The notes under the pieces: model-generated | Database searches by the model: none | Seen by the model: only the letters and a program-made list of their open reading frames with translations | Told to the model about the DNA's origin: nothing | Shown here: positions 17,618-26,623 of the stretch, piece by piece | Numbering within the stretch: the first letter of the stretch is position 1 | How the letters are laid out: each line of letters begins with the position of its first letter | Position numbers and translations under genes: made by a program | Assembly: GCF_030698175.1 (NCBI RefSeq) | Contig: NZ_JAUYNT010000038.1 | Location: 1 to 58,454 of the forward strand | Direction of reading: 5' to 3' | DNA: 58,454 bases | Source: Pseudomonas sp. | Lineage (GTDB): Bacteria; Pseudomonadota; Gammaproteobacteria; Pseudomonadales; Pseudomonadaceae

Positions 17618-17899
17618 GGCGGCTCCGATGCGTGATAGGCGGGGGGTAAGCCTATGCGATTGTGGTGGCGCAGGGGAAATGCAGGTTACCGGTAATCGAG
17701 CCTTGCCACTGGCCGCTAATGCCTGCGGGTTCGAGGTGCTGTGGCTGGCCCGACTGCTTGCGCGGTCGAATAGGCATTGCCGATGGGCGCGCGTCCTCTG
17801 TTAAGGTCTAAGCACTCGCGTTGGTTGGTTTGGACGCGCGGTCAATTTGCCCCGTGACAGTCAATTCGTGGTTGTCGTGTCGGCGAATCAGGAGGTTGC

Positions 17900-19342
17900 A
17901 TGCAATTGCGCAACGCTATTCAGCTGATTACCTATCCCGACCGCTTCGGTGGCAACCTGGCCGGTCTCTATCAATTGCTGGACCGGCATCTCGCCGATGC
18001 TGTGGGCGGTGTGCATATTCTGCCGCTGTACCCCTCGAACGCCGATGCGGGTTTCTCGCCGCTGACCCATATGGAGGTCGATTCTCGCTATGGCGATTGG
18101 GCCGATGTTGAGCGGATTTCGGCGCGTTTCGATCTGTGTGTCGATCTGGTGATCAGTCATATCTCTGATGAGTCGCCGGAGTTTCTCGACTTTGTGGCCC
18201 ATGGCCTGGACTCAACCTATGCCGAGCTGTTCGTGCTGGTCGATCAGTTGGGTGAGATCGTGCAGGAAGACCTGGCCAAGATTCACATTCGCAAGGAGAA
18301 GGAGCCGTTCCGTAACGTGCATCTGGCCAATGGTGAGACTTGTCGGGTCTGGTGCACCTTCACCGAGCGGCAGATCGACCTGAATTACCAGTCCGAGCAG
18401 ACGTACCGCTTGATGGAGAAATACATCGCCTTTCTCGCGGCGCGCGGGGTCAAGTTGTTTCGCCTGGATGCCTTCGGCTATACCACCAAGCGGATTGGCA
18501 GTAGCTGCTTTTTGGTCGAGCCGGATGTCTACCGGATTCTCGAGTGGTTCCGCGAGACCGGCGAGAAATATGGCGCCGAGATGCTGCCCGAGGTGCACGA
18601 TCACATCAGTTACCAGTACGCCATCTCGCAGCGCAACATGCGCCCTTACGCCTTCGCTTTGCCGCCGCTGGTGCTGCACGCGTTTTTATCCGGTAACAGT
18701 CGTTACCTGCGTCAGTGGTTGCGCATGTGCCCGCGCAACCAAATCACGGTGCTCGACACCCATGACGGCATCTGCATCCCGGATGTGGAAAGCATGTTGC
18801 CGGAGTTGGAAATCCGCTTTCTGATCGATGAGGTCTCGACCCGCAGTGCCGACCCGATCATGCGTCGTTCGGCGGTCAGCGTGCACAGCGTCGGCGCCAT
18901 CTACCAGCTGACCTGCACCTTCTACGAAGCCTTGCTGCGCAATGACGATGCTTATATCGCGGCGCGCGCCATCCAGTTCTTCACCCCGGGTATCCCGCAG
19001 GTGTATTACGTCGGCCTGCTGGCGGGTTGCAATGATTTTGCCTTGTGCGCGGCGAGCGGCGAGGCGCGCGACGTCAACCGGCATGCCTACAGTCTGGCCG
19101 AGGCCGAGGAGGCCATGCAGCAGCCGCTGGTGCAGCGCTTGCTGGTGCTGATGCGCTTGCGCAATACGCATCCGGCGTTCGATGGCTGCTTTGAATTGCA
19201 TCAATCCGGCGATACCGGGGTGTCCATGGCCTGGCGTAACGGCGAGCATTATTGCCGGCTGTATGTGGATTTGCCGACCAATCAAGCCCTGATTGACTAC
19301 CTCGATCCCGTGACGCAGCAAGAGCTGCGCCTGCGCTGCTGA
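17900..19342 (+). CDS. GH13_18 sucrose-phosphorylase-family enzyme (alpha-glucoside phosphorylase)
   Basis: The protein has 480 residues. It opens like sucrose phosphorylase (AIQLITYPDRFGGNL, GGVHILPLYPSNADAGFSP). Catalytic residues are intact by comparison with the Bifidobacterium enzyme from memory: nucleophile Asp190 (FRLDAFGY), acid/base Glu231 (LPEVHDH), His288-Asp289 (LDTHDGI) and His87. The acceptor-site loop is not the usual RPRPGLPF: residues 130-137 read IRKEKEPF, and the second loop (VSTRSADP, 312-319) also differs. It may therefore act on glucosylglycerol, glucosylglycerate or a sugar phosphate rather than sucrose. A strong AGGAGG precedes the ATG. No sugar transporter or kinase is adjacent. 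Confidence 0.85.
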   Translation: MQLRNAIQLITYPDRFGGNLAGLYQLLDRHLADAVGGVHILPLYPSNADAGFSPLTHMEVDSRYGDWADVERISARFDLCVDLVISHISDESPEFLDFVAHGLDSTYAELFVLVDQLGEIVQEDLAKIHIRKEKEPFRNVHLANGETCRVWCTFTERQIDLNYQSEQTYRLMEKYIAFLAARGVKLFRLDAFGYTTKRIGSSCFLVEPDVYRILEWFRETGEKYGAEMLPEVHDHISYQYAISQRNMRPYAFALPPLVLHAFLSGNSRYLRQWLRMCPRNQITVLDTHDGICIPDVESMLPELEIRFLIDEVSTRSADPIMRRSAVSVHSVGAIYQLTCTFYEALLRNDDAYIAARAIQFFTPGIPQVYYVGLLAGCNDFALCAASGEARDVNRHAYSLAEAEEAMQQPLVQRLLVLMRLRNTHPAFDGCFELHQSGDTGVSMAWRNGEHYCRLYVDLPTNQALIDYLDPVTQQELRLRC

Positions 19343-19450
19343 GCGCTGGCCGTGCTTGTTTAGCACGGATGCTGGGTTAGCTCGGGTCGGGTCGGGGGTT
19401 TCGGGTTAAACTTGGCGGCTTTCCCGCTGCAGATAATCAAGAAGTCCCCC

Positions 19451-19990
19451 ATGGCCCAGCCGTCCACTACGTACAAAATCGACCTGAACCTCACCGACAT
19501 TGATCGCAGTGTGTATGAAAGCCTGCGTTTCACCGTGGCCAAGCATCCGTCGGAAACCGAGGAGCGTCTGGCCGCGCGGCTGATTGCCTATTGCCTGTTC
19601 TATCACGAGCATTTGGCCTTCGGTCGGGGTCTGTCGGATATCGACGAGCCGGCGCTGTGGGAAAAAAGCCTGGATGACCGTGTGCTGCACTGGATCGAAG
19701 TCGGCCAACCCGACAGCGACCGCATGACCTGGTGCTCGCGACGCACCGAGAAATTCAGCTTGGTGGCTTACGGCAGTTTGCGCGTCTGGCAGAGCAAAAT
19801 GCTCGATTCGGTACGGAACCTGAAAAACCTCAATGTGGTGGCCGTAGATCAGGAAGCTTTGGCTGGCCTGGCCCTGAATATGCCGCGCTCGCTGAGCTGG
19901 AGCGTGATGATCAGCGATGGCGAGTTGTTCGTCACCGATGAGCGCGGTCAGCATGAAGTGCCATTGGAATGGTTGGTCGGCGAGCGTTAA
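19451..19990 (+). CDS. YaeQ family protein
   Basis: The protein has 179 residues, the normal YaeQ length. It has YKIDLNLTDIDRSVYESLRFTVAKHPSETEERLAARL, then GLSDIDEPALWEKSLDD and WIEVGQPDSDRM, all family hallmarks. YaeQ has a nuclease-like (PD-(D/E)XK) fold; its role is unsettled, with older reports linking it to RfaH suppression. I chose the ATG at 19451 because it begins at family similarity (MAQPSTTYKID). It is followed by a palindromic repeat and recJ. Confidence 0.9.
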   Translation: MAQPSTTYKIDLNLTDIDRSVYESLRFTVAKHPSETEERLAARLIAYCLFYHEHLAFGRGLSDIDEPALWEKSLDDRVLHWIEVGQPDSDRMTWCSRRTEKFSLVAYGSLRVWQSKMLDSVRNLKNLNVVAVDQEALAGLALNMPRSLSWSVMISDGELFVTDERGQHEVPLEWLVGER

Positions 19991-20001
19991 GACTTGGATT
20001 T

Positions 20002-20075
20002 GTAGGATGGGTTGAGCGCAGCGATACCCATCAATACCGGTAATACGATGGGTGTCGCAGGCTCAACCCATCCTA
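20002..20075. repeat. Palindromic repeat, GTAGGATGGGTT family, copy 1
   Basis: The arms GTAGGATGGGTTGAGCGC (from 20002) and GCTCAACCCATCCTA (to 20075) enclose inner matching segments GATACCCATC and GATGGGTGTC. It occupies most of the YaeQ-recJ gap. A second full copy is at 28801-28915, a half copy at 25785-25797 and a shorter relative at 39534-39571. Confidence 0.82.
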
Positions 20076-20112
20076 TGGTTCGTCTCGACCTGCACACTGA
20101 GATCCCCGCCCC

Positions 20113-21828
20113 ATGCGCATCGAACCCCGCCCGCTACCCGCTGTTTTACCTAACCTGGGCGATCTGCCGCCGTTGCTCACCCGCTTGTATGCCGCCCGTG
20201 GCGTGCAGTCGGCCGCCGAGTTGGACAAGGGCTTGGCGCGGCTGATTCCGTTTGCGCAACTCAAGGGCATCGATGCGGCGGTCAGTTTGCTGGTGACGGC
20301 ATTGACGTTGCGTCAGCGGATTTTGATTGTCGGCGACTTCGACGCCGACGGCGCCACCGCCAGTGCAGCCGGAGTACTGGGGTTGCGCATGCTTGGCGCT
20401 GCCCATGTCGATTATCTGGTGCCTAATCGCTTTGAGTTCGGCTATGGCCTGACCCCGGAGATAGTCGCGGTGGCCTTGCAGCGCCAGCCGGATTTGCTGC
20501 TGACGGTGGACAACGGCATCTCCAGCGTCGACGGCGTGGCGGCGGCCAAGGCGGCCGGCCTGACGGTGCTGATTACCGATCACCACTTGCCGGGCCCCGA
20601 GTTGCCGGCTGCCGATGCCATCGTCAATCCCAACCAGCCGGGCTGTGAGTTCCCCAGCAAGGCGCTGGCCGGCGTCGGCGTGATGTTTTATCTGTTGCTG
20701 GCGCTGCGCGCCAAGTTGCGCGAGCTGAATTGGTTTGCCGAACGCAGCCTGGCCGAGCCGAACCTGGCCGAGCTGCTCGATTTGGTCGCGTTGGGCAGCG
20801 TCGCCGACGTGGTGCCGTTGGATGCCAATAACCGCATCCTGGTCCATCAAGGCATCGCCCGCATTCGCGCCGGCCGGGCGCGGGCTGGTTTGCGCGCGGT
20901 GCTGGAAGTGGCCGGTCGCGATTACTCACGGATTAACTCGACCGACCTGGGTTTTATCCTCGGCCCACGGCTAAACGCCGCCGGGCGGTTGGACGACATG
21001 AGCTTAGGGATTGAATGCCTGCTCTGTGAAGACGAAGCGCTGGCCCGCGACATGGCCCAGCAATTGGACGAACTGAACAAAGACCGCAAGACCATCGAGC
21101 AGGGCATGCAGCGCGAAGCGCTGGCCCAGCTCAAGGACCTGCCGCTGGCCGACATGCCGTTTGGCCTGTGTCTGTTTGAGCCGGACTGGCATCAGGGCGT
21201 GATCGGCATCCTGGCCTCACGGCTGAAGGAGCGTTATCACCGCCCGGCCATTGCCTTTGCCGATGCCGGCGCGGGGTTACTGAAAGGTTCGGCCCGTTCG
21301 GTGCCGGGGCTGCATATCCGTGATGCGCTGGACGCGGTGGCGGCCAAGCATCCGGGCTTGATCAGCAAGTTCGGCGGGCATGCCATGGCCGCCGGCCTGT
21401 CGTTGCCGCAGGAGCACTACGGCGCGTTTGCTGCGGCCTTCGATGCTGAGGTGCGTCGTCAGTTGAATGAGGATGATCTGACCGGCCGGCTGTTGTCTGA
21501 CGGTCAATTAAGCGTCACCGAATTCAATCTTGAGCTGGCCAAGGCGCTGCGGCATGCCGGACCTTGGGGTCAGCACTTTCCCGAGCCGCTGTTTCATGGG
21601 GTGTTCCAGGTGCTGCAACAGCGCCTGGTCGGTGAGAAGCACTTAAAGCTGGTGCTCAAGAGTGAATGCGGCAGCCTTGAGCTGGATGGCATTGCCTTTA
21701 ATATCGACCGTGAAACCTGGCCGAACGCCAGCGTGCGCTGGGTCGAGCTGGCCTACAAACTGGATGTGAACGAGTTTCGCGGGCGCGAAAGCGTGCAGCT
21801 GATGATTGCCCATCTGGCGGCCCGTTAA
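20113..21828 (+). CDS. recJ: Single-stranded-DNA-specific exonuclease RecJ
   Basis: The protein has 571 residues. It is a 5'-3' single-strand exonuclease in recombination and mismatch repair. The DHH-family motifs are intact: ILIVGDFDADGATASAAG (metal-binding Asp75 and Asp77), DNGISS, and ITDHHLPG. The DHHA1 part contains KGSARSVPGLHIRDAL and FGGHAMAAGLSLPQE, followed by an OB-like domain. The start MRIEPRPLPAVLPNLGDLPP at 20113 fits the family. It is separated from yaeQ by the palindromic repeat and ends 27 bases before the convergent GGDEF gene. Confidence 0.97.
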   Translation: MRIEPRPLPAVLPNLGDLPPLLTRLYAARGVQSAAELDKGLARLIPFAQLKGIDAAVSLLVTALTLRQRILIVGDFDADGATASAAGVLGLRMLGAAHVDYLVPNRFEFGYGLTPEIVAVALQRQPDLLLTVDNGISSVDGVAAAKAAGLTVLITDHHLPGPELPAADAIVNPNQPGCEFPSKALAGVGVMFYLLLALRAKLRELNWFAERSLAEPNLAELLDLVALGSVADVVPLDANNRILVHQGIARIRAGRARAGLRAVLEVAGRDYSRINSTDLGFILGPRLNAAGRLDDMSLGIECLLCEDEALARDMAQQLDELNKDRKTIEQGMQREALAQLKDLPLADMPFGLCLFEPDWHQGVIGILASRLKERYHRPAIAFADAGAGLLKGSARSVPGLHIRDALDAVAAKHPGLISKFGGHAMAAGLSLPQEHYGAFAAAFDAEVRRQLNEDDLTGRLLSDGQLSVTEFNLELAKALRHAGPWGQHFPEPLFHGVFQVLQQRLVGEKHLKLVLKSECGSLELDGIAFNIDRETWPNASVRWVELAYKLDVNEFRGRESVQLMIAHLAAR

Positions 21829-21855
21829 GCAACGGTCTGCTTAATAGCGGTGCCG

Positions 21856-23502
21856 CTAGCGCAACACCAGCATGGCGGCCTTTTTGTAGAACATCGCCGC
21901 GTCGGCCTTGGCCATCAGCTCGCTGAGTTCGTCGCCATCTTGCGGGCACAGGGCCACCCCCAGGCTGGCCGTTACCCGCAGGATCAACCCTTGCCAATGC
22001 AGTGGCTGGGCTATGGCTTGGCAGATCAGGTTGGTCAGCCGTTCGGTATCGACGGCGTTGTTGATCCCATCGAGCAAGATGACAAACTCATCGCCGCCCA
22101 TCCTCGCCGCCATATCGGCCTCACGAATGCTGCTGCTGATGGCCTTGGCCGCGTGCACCAGCACCGCATCGCCGGCTTGGTGGCCATGGCGGTCGTTGAT
22201 CTCTTTGAACTTGTTCAGGTCGATATAGCACAGCGCCAGATGCTCACCGCTGCGTTTGGCCGCGAGTAATTTTTGCTTGGCGTAGGGGATAAAGCTGTTG
22301 CGATTGGGCAAGCCTGTCAGGTTGTCGTTAAAGGCCAGCGCGCGGACTTCGGCTTCCGCTTGTTTGCGCAAGCGAATCTCGCGCATCAGCCGGCGTTGAA
22401 TCGCCAGCAGCGCCAGGGTGACCGCCAGCGCCAAAGCGCCGCCGAGGCTGATCACCACGATGATGCGCTGCAAGCGTTTAACCTGCTGGGGTGGGTTGGG
22501 GTCGTAACTGAAGCCTTCCAGGCTGCTGGTGTCTGGCGCCATGCCTTGTTCAACGAGGATTTCACTCATGCGCTGCCAGCGGCCGGGGTTCATATGGCCG
22601 ATTTCGATCAGGTCGGGCAGGATCAGGCTGCGCATCACCTGGGCTTCAAACTGCAAATGGGCGCGGGATTTTGGCACCTTATACTGCTTGAGCAGCAGCT
22701 CGATAATCTCCTCGGGGTGATCCATGGCATAGCGCCAACCGCGCAAGGTGGCGCGACGAAAGGCCTCAACCCGCTCGGGGTGCTCTTCAATTTCGGCCTC
22801 GCTGGTGAACAGAATGTCGCTGTAGAAGTCGATGCCATAGGTGCTTGGCGAAATGACCACGTAATCGATGCCCTGTTGCTGCAACAGGAACGGCTCGTTG
22901 GTCAGGTAAGAGTTGAAGGCATCGGTTTTGCCGCTGGCCAGGTCTTCGATGGCGTAACTGCTGGGCTGCACTTGGATGCGGGTCGGGTCCATGCCTTCGC
23001 GGCGAAACATGGCTAAGAAGTCGGCATTGACTTGCGCGTTTATCAGCATCACCCGCTTGCCCAGCAAGTCATGCACGCTACGAATGCCGGCATCGGCCCG
23101 CGCCAGCAGCACCGAGGGTGAATGCTGGAAGATCGCCGCCAGTGCCACCAAGGGTTTGCCGTTGAGACGGGCAAATAACAACTCACTGTTGGCTTGGGCG
23201 TATTGGGCGCGGCCGGCCAGCACTTCTTCCACTGGGGTCTTGCCTGGAACGCCTTGGTGCAGGCGCACTTCCAGGCCTTCTTCGCGGTAATAGCCTTGGG
23301 CGATGGCGGCGTAATAGCCGGCAAACTGGAATTGATGCTTCCAGCGCAGCTGAAAGTCGATTACTTGCAGGGGTGCGTCGTCGGCTGGCGCTGCCGGGCT
23401 GAGCAGGCATAGCAGCAGTAGCGACCATGCGGCGAGGCCGCGCCTGAGTATTCGCAGTGCTTGCGGGGTTTGGCGAGTGCAGTTACTGGCCATACTGCTC
23501 AT
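21856..23502 (-). CDS. NMT1/THI5-like periplasmic binding domain fused to a GGDEF diguanylate cyclase
   Basis: The protein has 548 residues. After a signal-like hydrophobic N-terminus (about 20-40) comes a substrate-binding domain of the NMT1/SsuA type (VIDFQLRWKHQFQFAGYYAAIAQGYYREEGLEVRL is its opening), in the periplasm. A transmembrane helix at about 345-370 leads to a GGDEF domain. The active site GGDEF (469-473) is intact, and RxxD at 460-463 is a product-inhibition I-site. This should be a c-di-GMP synthase sensing a small molecule. Odd: the tail ADAAMFYKKAAMLVLR lacks the usual AKxxGRN ending. The start may be ATG 23502 or 23493. Confidence 0.88.
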   Translation of the reverse strand: MSSMASNCTRQTPQALRILRRGLAAWSLLLLCLLSPAAPADDAPLQVIDFQLRWKHQFQFAGYYAAIAQGYYREEGLEVRLHQGVPGKTPVEEVLAGRAQYAQANSELLFARLNGKPLVALAAIFQHSPSVLLARADAGIRSVHDLLGKRVMLINAQVNADFLAMFRREGMDPTRIQVQPSSYAIEDLASGKTDAFNSYLTNEPFLLQQQGIDYVVISPSTYGIDFYSDILFTSEAEIEEHPERVEAFRRATLRGWRYAMDHPEEIIELLLKQYKVPKSRAHLQFEAQVMRSLILPDLIEIGHMNPGRWQRMSEILVEQGMAPDTSSLEGFSYDPNPPQQVKRLQRIIVVISLGGALALAVTLALLAIQRRLMREIRLRKQAEAEVRALAFNDNLTGLPNRNSFIPYAKQKLLAAKRSGEHLALCYIDLNKFKEINDRHGHQAGDAVLVHAAKAISSSIREADMAARMGGDEFVILLDGINNAVDTERLTNLICQAIAQPLHWQGLILRVTASLGVALCPQDGDELSELMAKADAAMFYKKAAMLVLR

Positions 23503-23742
23503 CCGTTGAGTGCGCTGGCAGTGCTTGCCAGCCGGTACCTGTAACGATGATGCTCGCCAGTAACGGCTGGTGCAATGCTACTGCGTCGGGAGTGTGACGC
23601 TTTAGCAAACCCTCACAGCTTAGTCCTGCAGATGAATTGTGCGTGGTTGGTTTAACCCGTGCGGTGGTGGGCGTTGCGCGGCATTGCCGAGCCAGTCGGA
23701 CTGAATCGGCAGTGCTATTGGCTAATTGATAGCTCCTGCGGC

Positions 23743-24219
23743 TTACCAGCCCAGTTGCTTGTTAAAACCGAGTGCGTCGTAGTAATCGCCTTGGTAGGTG
23801 ATTTTGCCGTTTTTGATCAGCATAAAGCTGACCCCTTCAAAACTCAGCGGTTTGTTGGTGGCCGGGGTTTCCGGGCCCCAGGCGCCGCTGTTGGTGCCGC
23901 TGAATTGCCACTGGAAGGCGATACCGTCCTGGCTGGCAATTGGCGCGCTGGTCATTGTCCATTTGGCATCGGGTACGGCGGTGAGAAACACCTTAATCAC
24001 GTTGTCGCGGGCGGCCACCCGGCCTTTTTGCGGGGTGCCGACGGTGGCGTCGAAGTACACGCCGTCTTCGGCGAAGAAGGTCGAGGCTTTTTCCGCGTCG
24101 TGGGCGTTCCAGGCGGCCATATAACCATCGATCACCGCCTTGGCACTGTCGGCGGCCTGGACCATGCCAGCGGCGGTAAACAGCATGAGGAAGCTGACGC
24201 TACGGAGGGTTGTTTTCAT
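23743..24219 (-). CDS. Exported SnoaL/NTF2-like (DUF4440-type) protein
   Basis: The protein has 158 residues. A signal peptide (MKTTLRSVSFLMLFTAAGMVQA) precedes an NTF2-like fold: VIDGYMAAWNAHDAEKASTFFAEDGVYFD, then VPDAKWTMTS and a closing KNGKITYQGDYYDALGFNKQLGW. The family includes SnoaL-like cyclases, ketosteroid-isomerase relatives and non-enzymatic binding proteins, so the activity is unknown. GGAGCAACAAC precedes the ATG. It lies downstream of the polyamine locus on the same strand, 91 bases after the dehydrogenase; it may be in the same transcript but this is uncertain. The 240-base gap on its other side holds only an imperfect 7-bp hairpin near 23528-23570. Confidence 0.82.
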   Translation of the reverse strand: MKTTLRSVSFLMLFTAAGMVQAADSAKAVIDGYMAAWNAHDAEKASTFFAEDGVYFDATVGTPQKGRVAARDNVIKVFLTAVPDAKWTMTSAPIASQDGIAFQWQFSGTNSGAWGPETPATNKPLSFEGVSFMLIKNGKITYQGDYYDALGFNKQLGW

Positions 24220-24310
24220 TGTTGTTGCTCCTGCTCAGTGTGAGCGGCCCGAGATGGGCCACTCATGGTTAAGACGGAAACCTGCAGCGTCGCGAGCGCA
24301 GTAGCTTCAG

Positions 24311-25735
24311 TTAGTGTTTAAACATCACATGACGCACGACGGTGTAATCCTCCAGGCCGTACATCGACATGTCCTTGCCGTAGCCGGACAGCTTCACGCC
24401 GCCGTGGGGCATTTCGCTGACCAACATAAAATGCGTGTTGACCCAGGTGCAGCCGTATTGCAGGCGGGCAGCCAGGCGATGGGCACGACCGACGTCGCGG
24501 GTCCACACCGAGGAGGCCAGGCCGTAGTCCGAGTCATTGGCGAAGCTCAGGGCCTGAGCTTCATCGTCGAACTGGGTGACCGAGACCACCGGGCCGAACA
24601 CCTCGCGCTGGACTATTTCGTCGCCCTGCAGGGCGCCAGCCAGCACGGTCGGTTCGAAGAAAAAGCCCGGCCCCGGCACAGCATTGCCGCCGGTGACCAC
24701 CTGGATGTGCGGCAGTGCCTTGGCCTTGTCGACCATGCTCACCACGCGCTGGCGGTGCTGCTCGGTGATCAGTGGGCCGAGTTCGGTGGCAGGGTCATCC
24801 TGTAGGCCGTACTTGATGCTGCCGACCGCCTCACCGAGTTTGGCGACGAATTTCTCGTAGATGCCTTTTTGCGCGTAGATACGGCACGCCGCGGTGCAGT
24901 CTTGGCCGGCGTTGTAGAAGCCGAAGGTGCGGATGCCTTCCACTGCGGCGTCCAGATCGGCGTCGTCAAAGATGATCACCGGGGCCTTGCCGCCCAGTTC
25001 CATGTGCATGCGTTTCACGCTGTCGGCGGTGCTGCTGATGATGTGGCTGCCGGTCGGAATCGAACCAGTCAGCGAGACCATGCGCACTTTCTTGTGGGTC
25101 ACCAGCGGCTGGCCGACGCTGGGGCCACGGCCAAACACCAGATTGATCACCCCGGCCGGGAAGATCGCATTGGCCAGCTCGGCCAGCTTCAGGGCGGTCA
25201 GCGGGGTCTGTTCGGAGGGCTTGAGCACCACGCAGTTGCCGGCGGCCAGGGCCGGGGCGAGCTTCCAGGCGGCCATCATCAGCGGGTAGTTCCAGGGCGC
25301 AATCGAAGCAACGACACCAATAGCATCGCGACGGATCATCGAGGTGTGGCCGGCCAGGTATTCACCGCCGGCCGAGCCGCCCATGGTCCGACAAGCGCCG
25401 GCGAAGAAGCGGAATACATCGGCCACCGCCGGGATCTCGTCATTCAGCGCCGCAGAGTAGGGCTTGCCGCAGTTGTTCGACTCCAGTCGGGCGAGGGTTT
25501 CGCCGTTGGCTTCGATGGCGTCGGCCAGGCGCAGCAGCAGATGTGCGCGGTCTTTCGGCACGGTCTGCGACCAGCTGTCGAAGGCGGCATCGGCGGCGCT
25601 CACGGCGGCGTCGACCTGGGCCGGGCTGGCTTCATTGATAGACACCAGCACGCTGCCCAGCGCCGGGTTGAGCACGGCCTGGGCGGCGCCTTCACCTTCG
25701 ACCAGCTGGCCATTGATCAGCAGTTTGGTTTGCAT
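24311..25735 (-). CDS. Gamma-aminobutyraldehyde dehydrogenase (PatD/YdcW-like)
   Basis: The protein has 474 residues, the same length as E. coli YdcW/PatD. It should oxidise 4-aminobutanal, from putrescine, to 4-aminobutyrate with NAD+. Catalytic Cys280 (YNAGQDCTAACRIY) and Glu246 (MELGGKAP) are present, as are APWNYP and SLTGSIPTG. The C-terminal LQYGCTWVNTHFMLVSEMPH and GYGKDMSMYGLEDYTVVRHV are shared with the second dehydrogenase at 30234. It ends the transporter gene cluster, 66 bases after permease 2. Substrates such as 3-aminopropanal or betaine aldehyde remain possible. Confidence 0.87.
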   Translation of the reverse strand: MQTKLLINGQLVEGEGAAQAVLNPALGSVLVSINEASPAQVDAAVSAADAAFDSWSQTVPKDRAHLLLRLADAIEANGETLARLESNNCGKPYSAALNDEIPAVADVFRFFAGACRTMGGSAGGEYLAGHTSMIRRDAIGVVASIAPWNYPLMMAAWKLAPALAAGNCVVLKPSEQTPLTALKLAELANAIFPAGVINLVFGRGPSVGQPLVTHKKVRMVSLTGSIPTGSHIISSTADSVKRMHMELGGKAPVIIFDDADLDAAVEGIRTFGFYNAGQDCTAACRIYAQKGIYEKFVAKLGEAVGSIKYGLQDDPATELGPLITEQHRQRVVSMVDKAKALPHIQVVTGGNAVPGPGFFFEPTVLAGALQGDEIVQREVFGPVVSVTQFDDEAQALSFANDSDYGLASSVWTRDVGRAHRLAARLQYGCTWVNTHFMLVSEMPHGGVKLSGYGKDMSMYGLEDYTVVRHVMFKH

Positions 25736-25784
25736 CGCGTAAACCTCGCGTTATCGGGGTTGCATGAAATAGGAGGTGCAGGTC

Positions 25785-25797
25785 GTAGGATGGGTTT
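25785..25797. repeat. Half copy of the GTAGGATGGGTT repeat
   Basis: GTAGGATGGGTTT without a matching second arm lies in the 66-base gap between the dehydrogenase and permease genes. It looks like a decayed or solo half-element. Confidence 0.5.
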
Positions 25798-25801
25798 GTG
25801 G

Positions 25802-26623
25802 TCATTTGCCACTGCCAGCCACGCTCTCACCACCCTTGGTCAGGTAATAGGCGCCGAGAATCGGCAGCATGGTCACCAGCATCACCAGCATGGCCACCAC
25901 ATTGGTGACCGGCACATCGCGCGGGCGACCGAGTTGGTTGAGCAGCCAGATCGGCAGGGTGCGTTCGTGGCCGGCGGTGAAGGTGGTGACGATGATTTCG
26001 TCGAACGACAGGGCAAAGGCCAGCATGCCGCCGGCCAGCAAGGCCGAGCCTAAGTTGGGCAAGATGATGTAGCGAAAGGTCTGCCAGCCGTCGGCGCCCA
26101 AGTCCATAGATGCCTCGATCAGGCTGTGGCTGGTGCGCCGAAAACGCGCGATCACGTTGTTGTAGACGATCACCACGCAGAAGGTCGCGTGGCCAATGAT
26201 GATGGTCAGCATCCCCGGTTCAATCCCTAAACTCTTGAACGCCGACAGCAGCGACAGGCCGGTGATGATGCCGGGCAGGGCGATGGGCAGAATCAGCATC
26301 AGCGAGATGCCGTCCTTGCCGAAGAAGTCGCGCCGATACAGGGCCGCCGCCGCCAGGGTGCCGAGGACTAAGGCAATCAGGGTGGCGATGCAGGCGATCT
26401 GCAGCGACAGCTTGATCGACTCCAGCACGTCTTCGCGGGCGAAGGCCACGCTGAACCAGTGCAAGGTGAAGCCCTGGGGCGGGAAGCTAAAAGCGCCGAC
26501 CTCGGTGTTGAAGGCATAGATGCAAATGATCGCGATGGGGAAGTGCAGAAACACCAGCCCACCCCAAGCCGCGAGTTTCAGGCCCCAGGAGGCTTGCTCG
26601 CCTTTTGCTGATTTAGAGTGCAT
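25802..26623 (-). CDS. Polyamine-type ABC transporter permease 2 (YdcV/PotC-like)
   Basis: The protein has 273 residues with six predicted membrane helices. The cytoplasmic EAA loop, which contacts the ATPase, is IEASMDLGADGWQTFRYIILPN. The opening WGGLVFLHFPIAIICIYAFN and the segment ALSFDEIIVTTF are typical for PotC/YdcV. Its start overlaps the end of permease 1 by 11 bases, implying translational coupling. It forms the membrane channel together with permease 1. Confidence 0.9.
   Translation of the reverse strand: MHSKSAKGEQASWGLKLAAWGGLVFLHFPIAIICIYAFNTEVGAFSFPPQGFTLHWFSVAFAREDVLESIKLSLQIACIATLIALVLGTLAAAALYRRDFFGKDGISLMLILPIALPGIITGLSLLSAFKSLGIEPGMLTIIIGHATFCVVIVYNNVIARFRRTSHSLIEASMDLGADGWQTFRYIILPNLGSALLAGGMLAFALSFDEIIVTTFTAGHERTLPIWLLNQLGRPRDVPVTNVVAMLVMLVTMLPILGAYYLTKGGESVAGSGK

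Noticed and set aside
17900..19342. Alpha-amylase or trehalose synthase
   Set aside because: The sequence lacks the extra domains and matches the GH13_18 phosphorylase pattern (RLDAFGY, EVHDH, LDTHDG).
24869..26053. 394-codon frame antisense to the dehydrogenase and permease genes
   Set aside because: It spans two real genes on the other strand and shows only low-complexity Gly/His/Gln sequence typical of shadow frames.
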